From Balanoglossus misakiensis (Eukaryota; Hemichordata): a stretch of DNA of 64,000 nucleotides. Made by a program: the position numbers and the translations under genes. Below the pieces are notes generated by a model. The model was not told the DNA's origin and ran no database searches. It saw nothing but the letters and a program-made list of their open reading frames with translations. This document shows, piece by piece, positions 27,701-39,116 of the stretch; positions within the stretch are counted from its first letter, which is position 1; each line of letters begins with the position of its first letter. The stretch spans positions 10,850,001 through 10,914,000 of the forward strand of contig CM082590.2 in NCBI GenBank assembly GCA_040954595.2, given 5' to 3'.

Positions 27701-30700
27701 TAAATCATTATTGTGTCGGCCAGGGGGGCTGACACGAGACGACGGGGACACCTCTTGGAGACACCTGCAGTGACAGCCAGGGGGGCTGACACGAGACACT
27801 GTTGCACCTTGGAGATAAATCATTATTGTGTCGGCCAGGGGGGCTGACACGAGACGACGGGGACACCTCTTGGAGACACCTGCAGTGACAGCCAGGGGGG
27901 CTGACACGAGACCACTGTTGCACCTTGGAGATAAATCATTATTGTGTCGGCCAGGGGGGCTGACACGAGACGACGGGGACACCTCTTGGAGACACCTGCA
28001 GTGACAGCCAGGGGGGCTGACACGAGACCACTGTTGCACCTTGGAGATAAATCATTATTGTGTCGGCCAGGGGGGCTGACACGAGACGACGGGGACACCT
28101 CTTGGAGACACCTGCAGTGACAGCCAGCAGGGCTGACACGAGACCACTGTTGCACCTTGGAGATAAATCATTATTGTGTCGGCCAGGGGGGCTGACACGA
28201 GACGACGGGGACACCTCTTGGAGACACCTGCAGTGATAGCCAGCAGGGCTGACACGAGACCACTGTTGCACCTTGGAGATAAATCATTATTGTGTCGGCC
28301 AGGGGGGCTGACACGAGTCGACGGGGACACCTCTTGGAGACACCTGCAGTGATAGCCAGCAGGGCTGACACGAGACGACTGTTGCACCTTGGAGATAAAT
28401 CATTATTGTGTCGGCCAGGGGGGCTGACACGAGACGACGGGGACACCTCTTGGAGACACCTGCAGTGACAGCCAGCAGGGCTGACACGAGACCACTGTTG
28501 CACCTTGGAGATAAATCATTATTGTGTCGGCCAGGGGGGCTGACACGAGACGACGGGGACACCTCTTGGAGACACCTGCAGTGACAGCCAGCAGGGCTGA
28601 CACGAGACCACTGTTGCACCTTGGAGATAAATCATTATTGTGTCGGCCAGGGGGGGCCGACACGAGACCACTGTTGCACCTTGGAGATAAATCATTATTG
28701 TGTCGGCCAGGGGGGCTGACACGAGACGACGGGGACACCTCTTGGAGACACCTGCAGTGACAGCCAGCAGGGCTGACACCAGACCACTGTTGCACCTTGG
28801 AGATAAATCATTATTGTGTCGGCCAGGGGGGCTGACACGAGACGACGGGGACACCTCTTGGAGACACCTGCAGTGACAGCCAGCAGGGCTGACACGAGAC
28901 CACTGTTGCACCTTGGAGATAAATCATTATTGTGTCGGCCAGGGGGGCTGACACGAGATGACGGGGACACCTGCGGTGACAGCTAGCAGGGCTGACACGA
29001 GACCACTGTTGCACCTTGGAGATAAATCATTATTGTGTCGGCCAGGGGGGCTGACACGAGACGACGGGGACACCTCTTGGAGACACCTGCAGTGACAGCC
29101 AGCAGGGCTGACACGAGACCACTGTTGCACCTTGGAGATAAATCATTATTGTGTCGGCCAGGGGGGCTGACACGAGACGACGGGGACACCTCTTGGAGAC
29201 ACCTGCAGTGACAGCCAGCAGGGCTGACACGAGACCACTGTTGCACCTTGGAGATAAATCATTATTGTGTCGGCCAGGGGGGCTGACACGAGACGACGGG
29301 GACACCTCTTGGAGACACCTGCAGTGACAGCCAGCAGGGCTGACACGAGACCACTGTTGCACCTTGGAGATAAATCATTGTGTCGGCCAGGGGGGCTGAC
29401 ACGAGACGACGGGGACACCTCTTGGAGACACCTGCAGTGACAGCCAGCAGGGCTGACACGAGACCACTGTTGCACCTTGGAGATAAATCATTGTGTCGGC
29501 CAGGGGGGCTGACACGAGACGACGGGGACACCTCTTGGAGACACCTGCAGTGACAGCCAGCAGGGCTGACACGAGACCACTGTTGCACCTTGGAGATAAA
29601 TCATTATTGTGTCGGCCAGGGGGGCTGACACGAGACGACGGGGACACCTCTTGGAGACACCTGCAGTGACAGCCAGCAGGGCTGACACGAGACCACTGTT
29701 GCACCTTGGAGATAAATCATTGTGTCGGCCAGGGGGGCTGACACGAGACGACGGGGACACCTCTTGGAGACACCTGCAGTGACAGCCAGCAGGGCTGACA
29801 CGAGACCACTGTTGCACCTTGGAGATAAATCATTATTGTGTCGGCCAGGGGGGCTGACACGAGACGACGGGGACACCTCTTGGAGACACCTGCAGTGACA
29901 GCCAGCAGGGCTGACACGAGACCACTGTTGCACCTTGGAGATAAATCATTGTGTCGGCCAGGGGGGCTGACACGAGACGACGGGGACACCTCTTGGAGAC
30001 ACCTGCAGTGACAGCCAGCAGGGCTGACACGAGACCACTGTTGCACCTTGGAGATAAATCATTATTGTGTCGGCCAGGGGGGCTGACACGAGACGACGGG
30101 GACACCTCTTGGAGACACCTGCAGTGACAGCCAGCAGGGCTGACACGAGACCACTGTTGCACCTTGGAGATAAATCATTGTGTCGGCCAGGGGGGCTGAC
30201 ACGAGACGACGGGGACACCTCTTGGAGACACCTGCAGTGACAGCCAGCAGGGCTGACACGAGACCACTGTTGCACCTTGGAGATAAATCATTATTGTGTC
30301 GGCCAGGGGGGCTGACACGAGACGACGGGGACACCTCTTGGAGACACCTGCAGTGACAGCCAGCAGGGCTGACACGAGACCACTGTTGCACCTTGGAGAT
30401 AAATCATTGTGTCGGCCAGGGGGGCTGACACGAGACGACGGGGACACCTCTTGGAGACACCTGCAGTGACAGCCAGCAGGGCTGACACGAGACCACTGTT
30501 GCACCTTGGAGATAAATCATTATTGTGTCGGCCAGGGGGGCTGACACGAGACGACGGGGACACCTCTTGGAGACACCTGCAGTGACAGCCAGCAGGGCTG
30601 ACACGAGACCACTGTTGCACCTTGGAGATAAATCATTATTGTGTCGGCCAGGGGGGCTGACACGAGACGACGGGGACACCTCTTGGAGACACCTGCAGTG

Positions 30701-33700
30701 ACAGCCAGCAGGGCTGACACGAGACCACTGTTGCACCTTGGAGATAAATCATTGTGTCGGCCAGGGGGGCTGACACGAGACGACGGGGACACCTCTTGGA
30801 GACACCTGCAGTGACAGCCAGCAGGGCTGACACGAGACCACTGTTGCACCTTGGAGATAAATCATTATTGTGTCGGCCAGGGGGGCTGACACGAGACGAC
30901 GGGGACACCTCTTGGAGACACCTGCAGTGACAGCCAGCAGGGCTGACACGAGACCACTGTTGCACCTTGGAGATAAATCATTGTGTCGGCCAGGGGGGCT
31001 GACACGAGACGACGGGGACACCTCTTGGAGACACCTGCGGTGACAGCCAGCAGGGCTGACACGAGACCACTGTTGCACCTTGGAGATAAATCATTATTGT
31101 GTCGGCCAGGGGGGCTGACACGAGACGACGGGGACACCTCTTGGAGACACCTGCAGTGACAGCCAGCAGGGCTGACACGAGACCACTGTTGCACCTTGGA
31201 GATAAATCATTGTGTCGGCCAGGGGGGCTGACACGAGACGACGGGGACACCTCTTGGAGACACCTGCGGTGACAGCCAGCAGGGCTGACACGAGACCACT
31301 GTTGCACCTTGGAGATAAATCATTATTGTGTCGGCCAGGGGGGCTGACACGAGACGACGGGGACACCTCTTGGAGACACCTGCAGTGACAGCCAGCAGGG
31401 CTGACACGAGACCACTGTTGCACCTTGGAGATAAATCATTGTGTCGGCCAGGGGGGCTGACACGAGACGACGGGGACACCTCTTGGAGACACCTGCAGTG
31501 ACAGCCAGCAGGGCTGACACGAGACCACTGTTGCACCTTGGAGATAAATCATTGTGTCGGCCAGGGGGGCTGACACGAGACGACGGGGACACCTCTTGGA
31601 GACACCTGCGGTGACAGCCAGCAGGGCTGACACGAGACCACTGTTGCACCTTGGAGATAAATCATTATTGTGTCGGCCAGGGGGGCTGACACGAGACGAC
31701 GGGGACACCTCTTGGAGACACCTGCAGTGACAGCCAGCAGGGCTGACACGAGACCACTGTTGCACCTTGGAGATAAATCATTATTGTGTCGGCCAGGGGG
31801 GCTGACACGAGACGACGGGGACACCTCTTGGAGACACCTGCAGTGACAGCCAGCAGGGCTGACATGAGACCACTGTTGCACCTTGGAGATAAATCATTAT
31901 TGTGTCGGCCAGGGGGGCTGACACGAGACGACGGGGACACCTCTTGGAGACACCTGCAGTGACAGCCAGCAGGGCTGACACGAGACGACTGTTGCACCTT
32001 GGAGATAAATCATTATTGTGTCGGCCAGGGGGGCTGACACGAGACGACGGGGACACCTCTTGGAGACACCTGCAGTGACAGCCAGCAGGGCTGACACGAG
32101 ACCACTGTTGCACCTTGGAGATAAATCATTATTGTGTCGGCCAGGGGGGCTGACACGAGACGACGGGGACACCTCTTGGAGACACCTGCAGTGACAGCCA
32201 GCAGGGCTGACACGAGACCACTGTTGCACCTTGGAGATAAATCATTATTGTGTCGGCCAGGGGGGCTGACACGAGACGACGGGGACACCTCTTGGAGACA
32301 CCTGCAGTGACAGCCAGCAGGGCTGACACGAGACCACTGTTGCACCTTGGAGATAAATCATTATTGTGTCGGCCAGGGGGGCTGACACGAGACGACGGGG
32401 ACACCTCTTGGAGACACCTGCAGTGACAGCCAGCAGGGCTGACACGAGACCACTGTTGCACCTTGGAGATAAATCATTATTGTGTCGGCCAGGGGGGCTG
32501 ACACGAGACGACGGGGACACCTCTTGGAGACACCTGCAGTGACAGCCAGCAGGGCTGACATGAGACCACTGTTGCACCTTGGAGATAAATCATTATTGTG
32601 TCGGCCAGGGGGGCTGACACGAGACGACGGGGACACCTCTTGGAGACACCTGCAGTGACAGCCAGCAGGGCTGACACGAGACCACTGTTGCACCTTGGAG
32701 ATAAATCATTATTGTGTCGGCCAGGGGGGCTGACACGAGACGACGGGGACACCTCTTGGAGACACCTGCAGTGACAGCCAGCAGGGCTGACACGAGACCA
32801 CTGTTGCACCTTGGAGATACATGTAAATCATTATTGTGTCGGCCAGGGGGGCTGACACGAGACGACGGGGACACCTCTTGGAGACACCTGCAGTGACAGC
32901 CAGCAGGGCTGACACGAGACCACTGTTGCACCTTGGAGATAAATCATTATTGTGTCGGCCAGGGGGGCTGACACGAGACGACGGGGACACCTCTTGGAGA
33001 CACCTGCAGTGACAGCCAGCAGGGCTGACACGAGACCACTGTTGCACCTTGGAGATAAATCATTATTGTGTCGGCCAGGGGGGCTGACACGAGACGACGG
33101 GGACACCTCTTGGAGACACCTGCAGTGACAGCCAGCAGGGCTGACACGAGACCACTGTTGCACCTTGGAGATAAATCATTATTGTGTCGGCCAGGGGGGC
33201 TGACACGAGACGACGGGGACACCTCTTGGAGACACCTGCAGTGACAGCCAGCAGGGCTGACACGAGACCACTGTTGCACCTTGGAGATAAATCATTATTG
33301 TGTCGGCCAGGGGGGCTGACACGAGACGACGGGGACACCTCTTGGAGACACCTGCAGTGACAGCCAGCAGGGCTGACACGAGACCACTGTTGCACCTTGG
33401 AGATAAATCATTATTGTGTCGGCCAGGGGGGCTGACACGAGACGACGGGGACACCTCTTGGAGACACCTGCAGTGACAGCCAGCAGGGCTGACACGAGAC
33501 CACTGTTGCACCTTGGAGATAAATCATTATTGTGTCGGCCAGGGGGGCTGACACGAGACGACGGGGACACCTGCGGTGACAGCCAGCAGGGCTGACACGA
33601 GACCACTGTTGCACCTTGGAGATAAATCATTATTGTGTCGGCCAGGGGGGCTGACACGAGACCACTGTTGCACCTTGGAGATAAATCATTATTGTGTCGG

Positions 33701-36404
33701 CCAGGGGGGCTGACACGAGACCACTGTTGCACCTTGGAGATAAATCATTATTGTGTCGGCCAGGGGGGCTGACACGAGACGACGGGGACACCTCTTGGAG
33801 ACACCTGCAGTGACAGCCAGCAGGGCTGACACGAGACCACTGTTGCACCTTGGAGATAAATCATTATTGTGTCAGCCAGCAGGGCTGACACGAGACCACT
33901 GTTGCACCTTGGAGATAAATCATTATTGTGTCGGCCAGGGGGGCTGACACGAGACCACTGTTGCACCTTGGAGATAAATCATTATTGTGTCGGCCAGGGG
34001 GGCTGACACGAGACCACTGTTGCACCTTGGAGATAAATCATTATTGTGTCGGCCAGGGGGGCTGACACGAGACCACTGTTGCACCTTGGAGATAAATCAT
34101 TATTGTGTCAGCCAGCAGGGCTGACACGAGACCACTGTTGCACCTTGGAGATAAATCATTATTGTGTCGGCCAGGGGGGCTGACACGAGACCACTGTTGC
34201 ACCTTGGAGATAAATCATTATTGTGTCGGCCAGGGGGGCTGACACGAGACGACGGGGACACCTCTTGGAGACACCTGCAGTGACAGCCAGGGGGGCTGAC
34301 ACGAGACGACGGGGACACCTCTTGGAGACACCTGCGGTGACAGCCAGGGGGGCTGACACGAGACGACGGGGACACCTCTTGGAGACACCTGCGGTGACAG
34401 CCAGCAGGGCTGACACGAGACCACTGTTGCACCTTGGAGATAAATCATTATTGTGTCGGCCAGGGGGGCTGACACGAGACGACGGGGACACCTCTTGGAG
34501 ACACCTGCAGTGACAGCCAGCAGGGCTGACACGAGACCACTGTTGCACCTTGGAGATAAATCATTATTGTGTCGGCCAGGGGGGCTGACACGAGACGACG
34601 GGGACACCTCTTGGAGACACCTGCGGTGACAGCCAGCAGGGCTGACACGAGACCACTGTTGCACCTTGGAGATAAATCATTATTGTGTCGGCCAGGGGGG
34701 CTGACACGAGACGACGGGGACACCTCTTGGAGACACCTGCAGTGATAGCCAGCAGGGCTGACACGAGACCACTGTTGCACCTTGGAGATAAATCATTATT
34801 GTGTCGGCCAGGGGGGCTGACACGAGTCGACGGGGACACCTCTTGGAGACACCTGCAGTGACAGCCAGCAGGGCTGACACGAGACCACTGTTGCACCTTG
34901 GAGATAAATCATTATTGTGTCGGCCAGGGGGGCTGACACGAGACGACGGGGACACCTCTTGGAGACACCTGCAGTGACAGCCAGCAGGGCTGACACGAGA
35001 CGACTGTTGCACCTTGGAGATAAATCATTATTGTGTCGGCCAGGGGGGCTGACACGAGACGACGGGGACACCTCTTGGAGACACCTGCAGTGACAGCCAG
35101 CAGGGCTGACACGAGACCACTGTTGCACCTTGGAGATAAATCATTATTGTGTCGGCCAGGGGGGCTGACACGAGACGACGGGGACACCTCTTGGAGACAC
35201 CTGCAGTGACAGCCAGCAGGGCTGACACGAGACCACTGTTGCACCTTGGAGATAAATCATTATTGTGTCGGCCAGGGGGGCTGACACGAGACGACGGGGA
35301 CACCTCTTGGAGACACCTGCAGTGACAGCCAGCAGGGCTGACACGAGACGACTGTTGCACCTTGGAGATAAATCATTATTGTGTCGGCCAGGGGGGCTGA
35401 CACGAGACGACGGGGACACCTCTTGGAGACACCTGCAGTGACAGCCAGCAGGGCTGACACGAGACCACTGTTGCACCTTGGAGATAAATCATTATTGTGT
35501 CGGCCAGGGGGGCTGACACGAGACGACGGGGACACCTCTTGGAGACACCTGCAGTGACAGCCAGCAGGGCTGACACGAGACCACTGTTGCACCTTGGAGA
35601 TAAATCATTATTGTGTCGGCCAGGGGGGCTGACACGAGACGACGGGGACACCTCTTGGAGACACCTGCAGTGACAGCCAGCAGGGCTGACACGAGACCAC
35701 TGTTGCACCTTGGAGATAAATCATTATTGTGTCGGCCAGGGGGGCTGACACGAGACGACGGGGACACCTCTTGGAGACACCTGCAGTGACAGCCAGCAGG
35801 GCTGACACGAGACCACTGTTGCACCTTGGAGATAAATCATTATTGTGTCGGCCAGGGGGGCTGACACGAGACGACGGGGACACCTCTTGGAGACACCTGC
35901 AGTGACAGCCAGCAGGGCTGACACGAGACCACTGTTGCACCTTGGAGATAAATCATTATTGTGTCGGCCAGGGGGGCTGACACGAGACGACGGGGACACC
36001 TCTTGGAGACACCTGCAGTGACAGCCAGCAGGGCTGACACGAGACCACTGTTGCACCTTGGAGATAAATCATTATTGTGTCGGCCAGGGGGGCTGACACG
36101 AGACGACGGGGACACCTCTTGGAGACACCTGCGGTGTCGGCCAGCGGGGCTGACATGGGACCACGATGGTACCTATGGGGCCGAAACGACCATTCTTACC
36201 TTTCAGCTTACATTCTGTAATGATTGTAGCTGGTGCAGTACTGCTAGGTTGAGCTATTAGCTAATACTTATCATACGTCCCGGTACATGGTCGTCTGCCA
36301 TGCCGGAAGTTGCCCATTTTCCTTATACAACCTTGGCGGAGCAGCTCTAGTAAGTACACACAGCTTTTTTGAGAGGAAGAAGCGTTCAAATGATCTCTTA
36401 CCAT
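18757..36404 (-). CDS. AP1S2: AP-1 clathrin adaptor complex, sigma subunit
   Basis: Five coding exons on the minus strand: 36404-36402 (ATG only), 22776-22598, 22185-22077, 21611-21474 and 18804-18757. Phases agree and the product is 158 residues, the normal family length. Recognisable blocks: [109 protein letters not shown] and the C-terminal SILEEIGLT. Sigma-1 is the small core subunit of AP-1, which sorts cargo at the trans-Golgi network and endosomes and binds dileucine signals together with gamma. Vertebrate AP1S genes also place the initiator ATG alone at the end of exon 1; the CAAAATG|GTAAGAG donor at 36402 matches that plan. Intron 1 (36401-22777) holds the large minisatellite. The exon 1 placement is inferred; exons 2-5 are near certain. 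Vertebrate paralogue numbering (1/2/3) may not apply. Confidence 0.93.
19078..19170 (+). mobile_element. ~93-bp MITE with TTAA duplications and CCCTTTCACC ends (best copy)
   Basis: TTAACCCTTTCACCACCATGG at the left end (listed to residue 20 of the motif by position 19078-19097), GGTGAAAGGGTTAA at the right. TTAA target duplications plus CCC termini resemble piggyBac-type insertions. Other copies: 21119, 21362, 48423, 49392, 61303, with degenerate ones at 4609, 7309, 13732 and 63532. Confidence 0.75.
21119..21211 (+). mobile_element. TTAA MITE copy in AP1S intron 4
   Basis: Same ends as 19078; TTAA intact on both sides. Confidence 0.75.
21362..21454 (+). mobile_element. TTAA MITE copy in AP1S intron 4
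   Basis: Left TTAACCCTTTCACC intact. The right end is mutated (GGTGAGAGGGTTAC). It lies only 20 bp downstream of AP1S exon 4. Confidence 0.75.
22325..22560. repeat. Purine-rich (GACA)n/(GAGA)n simple repeat
   Basis: CA-rich start, then GACAGACA and GAGAGAGGG runs, in intron 2 of AP1S. Confidence 0.85.
22885..22899 (+). repeat. Left 15-bp terminal inverted repeat of the satellite-bearing element
   Basis: GTCGTTTCGGCCCCA. Its exact reverse complement lies at 36176-36190 on the far side of the minisatellite, about 20-35 bp outside the array at each end. Confidence 0.7.
22921..36166. repeat. 13.2-kb minisatellite array, 116-bp dimer of 57- and 59-bp subunits
   Basis: The usual period is 116 bp: a 57-bp subunit (ending GGAGACACCTGCA) plus a 59-bp subunit (ending GATAAATCATTATT). 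Both begin with an inverted repeat, such as GTGTCGGCC ... GGCTGACAC. The length equals about 114 dimers. Variants: a 3-bp deletion (ATTATTG to ATTG) giving 113-bp units; 103-bp units lacking 13 bp around TCTTGGAGACAC (25.38-25.66 kb); runs of the 59-bp subunit alone (24.1-25.0, 26.0-26.5 and 33.6-34.2 kb); stacked 57-bp subunits (34.24-34.40 kb); and a single 6-bp insertion near 32818. The whole array lies in AP1S intron 1. Its many open frames on both strands repeat every 113-116 bp and are artefacts. Confidence 0.97.
29375..31560. repeat. Higher-order zone alternating 116- and 113-bp units (229-bp period)
   Basis: Units with ATTATTG and ATTG junctions alternate almost strictly for about nine cycles, making a 229-bp secondary period. 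Neighbouring zones (31.7-33.5 kb) are uniform 116-bp units instead. Confidence 0.85.
36176..36190 (-). repeat. Right 15-bp terminal inverted repeat of the satellite-bearing element
   Basis: TGGGGCCGAAACGAC, exact inverse of 22885-22899. The last, decayed satellite unit (GACATGGGACCACGATGG) ends just inside it. Confidence 0.7.
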
Positions 36405-36500
36405 TTTGAAAACTCCTTCTGTTGTCCTACTCTTCGATAGATATATTAGTTAGGCGCCGTGATGTTCACACTGTATTTACACGTCAGCCATCTTGTATGT
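36405..36500 (-). promoter_or_regulatory. Probable AP1S 5' UTR and core promoter with YY1-like motif
   Basis: On the minus strand an ACAAGATGGCTGACG motif lies at about 36484-36497, 80 bases upstream of the exon 1 ATG. CAAGATGGC is the YY1-type element common at housekeeping-gene transcription starts. Exact start site unknown. Confidence 0.4.
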
Positions 36501-37747
36501 GTCCTCATAGGTTGAACCGGAAGCTGAAACCTTACTCGCGTCCTCGTACAGGAATATATTTCATTGTCCTCATGAAATTGTACATGTCGACGCGACCCCA
36601 GTTCCTTTCACGATTTAAGCAGTTTTGCGCAGTTTGATTAAATGAATGAGGCAATTATGTGCATGCGTTAAAGGTCAAGTGTTGTAGAGATTGAGTGAAA
36701 TCTTTTGACATAAAAAACGACACTGATTAACATACATAGTTGTTGAAACAGAGCTGTTCTGCCGGGGGGAGGTGTTGATACTCCCCCTGGCGGAACAGCT
36801 GCGTTTCCACTGCTAACAGATACAGTGACATCCGGTTGTTGTTGAAACCGACATAGAGATGAACACTGTTTAGCAAGCGTCCCGTGGCTTTGTAAACAAA
36901 TAAACTGTTACTGTCAGTCAAATTATCGACTGCGAAGTCATGCAATGACTATTCTGAAAAATATCTGTAAGCTACATATACGATTGTAACACAGTTCATA
37001 TCGGAGCAATCACTCTAGATTATAATAAATAGGCCTATAATTAAAATAAAAAGATGATCGCAAGAATCCCAAATCAAGAATATATCGTAAAGTTTGAGGT
37101 TATCAAATTTCACAAAACGAAATCTGCCAATAACCATTGAAATTGAAAACAAACGCTCTGAAGGTATCTGTTGAGAAGTGAAATGATCTTTTCTATATTC
37201 ATTAGCTACAGCGAAAAATATTTAGTGCTTTCTGTCTTTTTAAAGTATAACAAAATTAGAGCAAATATATATAACTGGTCGTTTGGGAAGAATTTTTTAT
37301 TTTATTACACTATTTTTAGTGACTATACACAAGTTACAAAATTAGAGCGCCCGAGCGCATATCATGCATTATAGCCATCCTAGGAAATAACACAGTTCAT
37401 TTTCCATATCTCTTAAAACGAAGAAGTACGTAGGATTAAGACCGTGTTGAATATTATATGTTGACAATTTGAAGTGGTTCTTCCACAACACTTCTACAAG
37501 TAAGCGAATGAATGAATTGGTGAATGAATGAATGAATGGATGAATGAAATGTGTTTTATGATAAAGAAAGCCTACTGTGAAATATTTTGTAATGTTGAAA
37601 AAAAAATTTTTCGCGTGACCTAAATGAGTAACTCTGCAGGTGATAGAATGTATCCAACTACCAAATTTTCAGTAATATGTTTCAGTAGCATCAATGTATA
37701 AATCGTTCTTTTTGTTCTTTCTCAGTTTCACGTATAAGCTGTCCACA
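36501..37747. other. Divergent intergenic region between AP1S and secreted paralogue 2
   Basis: No gene found. It holds a 20-bp hairpin (36752-36800), AT-rich sequence, a short GAAT/GATG run near 37505-37550 and an acceptor-like TTTCTCAG at 37717-37724, about 23 bases before the next ATG, suggesting a 5' UTR intron. Confidence 0.5.
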
Positions 37748-39116
37748 ATGAGGGTGTTGTTTGTCCTATCGACTGTCCTGGCCATTGTAAATTGTAACAT
37801 CGACGTCGAACATCCATTACGTTCTCAACCATGGCAATGTACCTCTGTCAAAGCTGAAGGATATGACAACGCCTTATATCTTGGACTTTTAACACATGGT
37901 GTTGACTGTTTTGATGAAATAATGGCGCTACCTGACGTATTGGAGAATGAGACACCAATTCACATCGACAAAACCTTTATGGCTGTTAGTGCCTTCATCG
38001 GCCCCACAAGTTCATTCAAAGTAATAAACATCGTAGTTGAAGAAATGGACAAAATAGAAATGGTAAACTTCAACTGTATTTGTAGGAACAGCTGAACATT
38101 AAAATCCACCTACAAGTGAAATCACACATTTTATTCATATCTTCATTGAAAAACAAGAAAAAAACCAGGATATTTAAAGGGGACCATAGACTTCCTCCAC
38201 AATTTACTAGGGGAGACCATGGAAAAAAATCACAAGGAAAATAAAAAATCCTCCAGCCCCACCGTGGAAGTAAATTCTGAACAGTCCCTAACTTCCACGA
38301 TTCATACACTTATGAAGATGAGTTTAATGTTCTTGTTTACTTAGTATCGTTTAATGACGATATGAATTGTCGTTGCATAAAATCCATCTTAACTGTTTCA
38401 GGCCCGAATGAGTCTCATGAAAAATGCTTATGATAATTAATACAATGATAAGTTTCTCATTTGATATGCAGGGTGAAGCATCTGATAGTGACTTGGCAAA
38501 AGAATGCTTAAATTGTACATGTAAGCTTTATAATAGTAACAGTGGTATGTTTTCGTGCAACGAGATGCAGGTATGTTTAAATGAAAACTATCAAATCTCG
38601 TGTGACAGTATAGTAGACCAATTTCCAAACTCCCTACGAGATCTCGCGTGACTTGAAGGCGCATTAAATACTCGTAATTAATAGTTTTGACAGTTTTATC
38701 CATCTGTATGAAACAATACCTTCGTGAGAAAAAATAAGTTATTCAAAAGAATTGACAGCTAGTGATGTCCATAGAAAACAGCATTTTAGATTGTGACAAA
38801 TACCCCACCAAGCCCCATAGACTTTATTGTTATCTCAAAATGCATCCCATTTTTTTTGTCTGAGATTGACTATATGATTGAATCAGATCATTATTGATTT
38901 ACAACCATGATATATCGATGGGAATGATACTGACAATGTTATTATTATTTCCTCCTTCAGACATGTCCCGAGAAACTGTCTAAGGCATTTTCCTGGAAGG
39001 CCACTGGAAACGTAACATTTTGGAATGAAGTTCAATACTGTTCCTACAAACGTCATGAAGATACTGACAACTATTACTGCAAGTTCTATCAACCTGAACA
39101 CGGTCTGGAATTTTAA
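37748..39116 (+). CDS. Small secreted cysteine-rich protein, unknown family, paralogue 2
   Basis: Three exons: 37748-38062, 38472-38570 and 38961-39116. All introns are phase 0; the product is 189 residues. The signal peptide is MRVLFVLSTVLAIVNC. An in-frame ATG at 37694 lies before the acceptor-like site and would block the signal, so 37748 is the better start. The mature part has about nine cysteines (QCTS, DCFDE, ECLNCTC, FSCNE, TCPEKL, QYCSY, YYCKF), one more than paralogue 1. Asn-glycosylation sequons include NETP, NCTC and NVTF. No transmembrane segment follows. The last exon is 156 bp in both genes. The paralogues share about half of their residues over the conserved blocks but differ freely between them. 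I do not recognise the fold and propose no function. Confidence 0.8.
38773..38840 (+). repeat. Dispersed ~68-bp repeat, copy 1
   Basis: AGAAAACAGCATTTTAGATT through TTGTTATCTCAAAAT. A near-identical copy is at 44314-44382. It lies in intron 2 of secreted paralogue 2. Confidence 0.8.

Noticed and set aside
22921-36166. CRISPR-like look of regular repeats with short hairpins
   Set aside because: There are no unique spacers; the whole period is repeated, and the host is an animal genome.
22800-36260. Scores of 60-260-residue open frames on both strands with [12 protein letters not shown] or [12 protein letters not shown] repeats
   Set aside because: They repeat every 113-116 bp, shift frame with the satellite period and occur on both strands. 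They are products of the tandem repeat, not a repeat protein gene.
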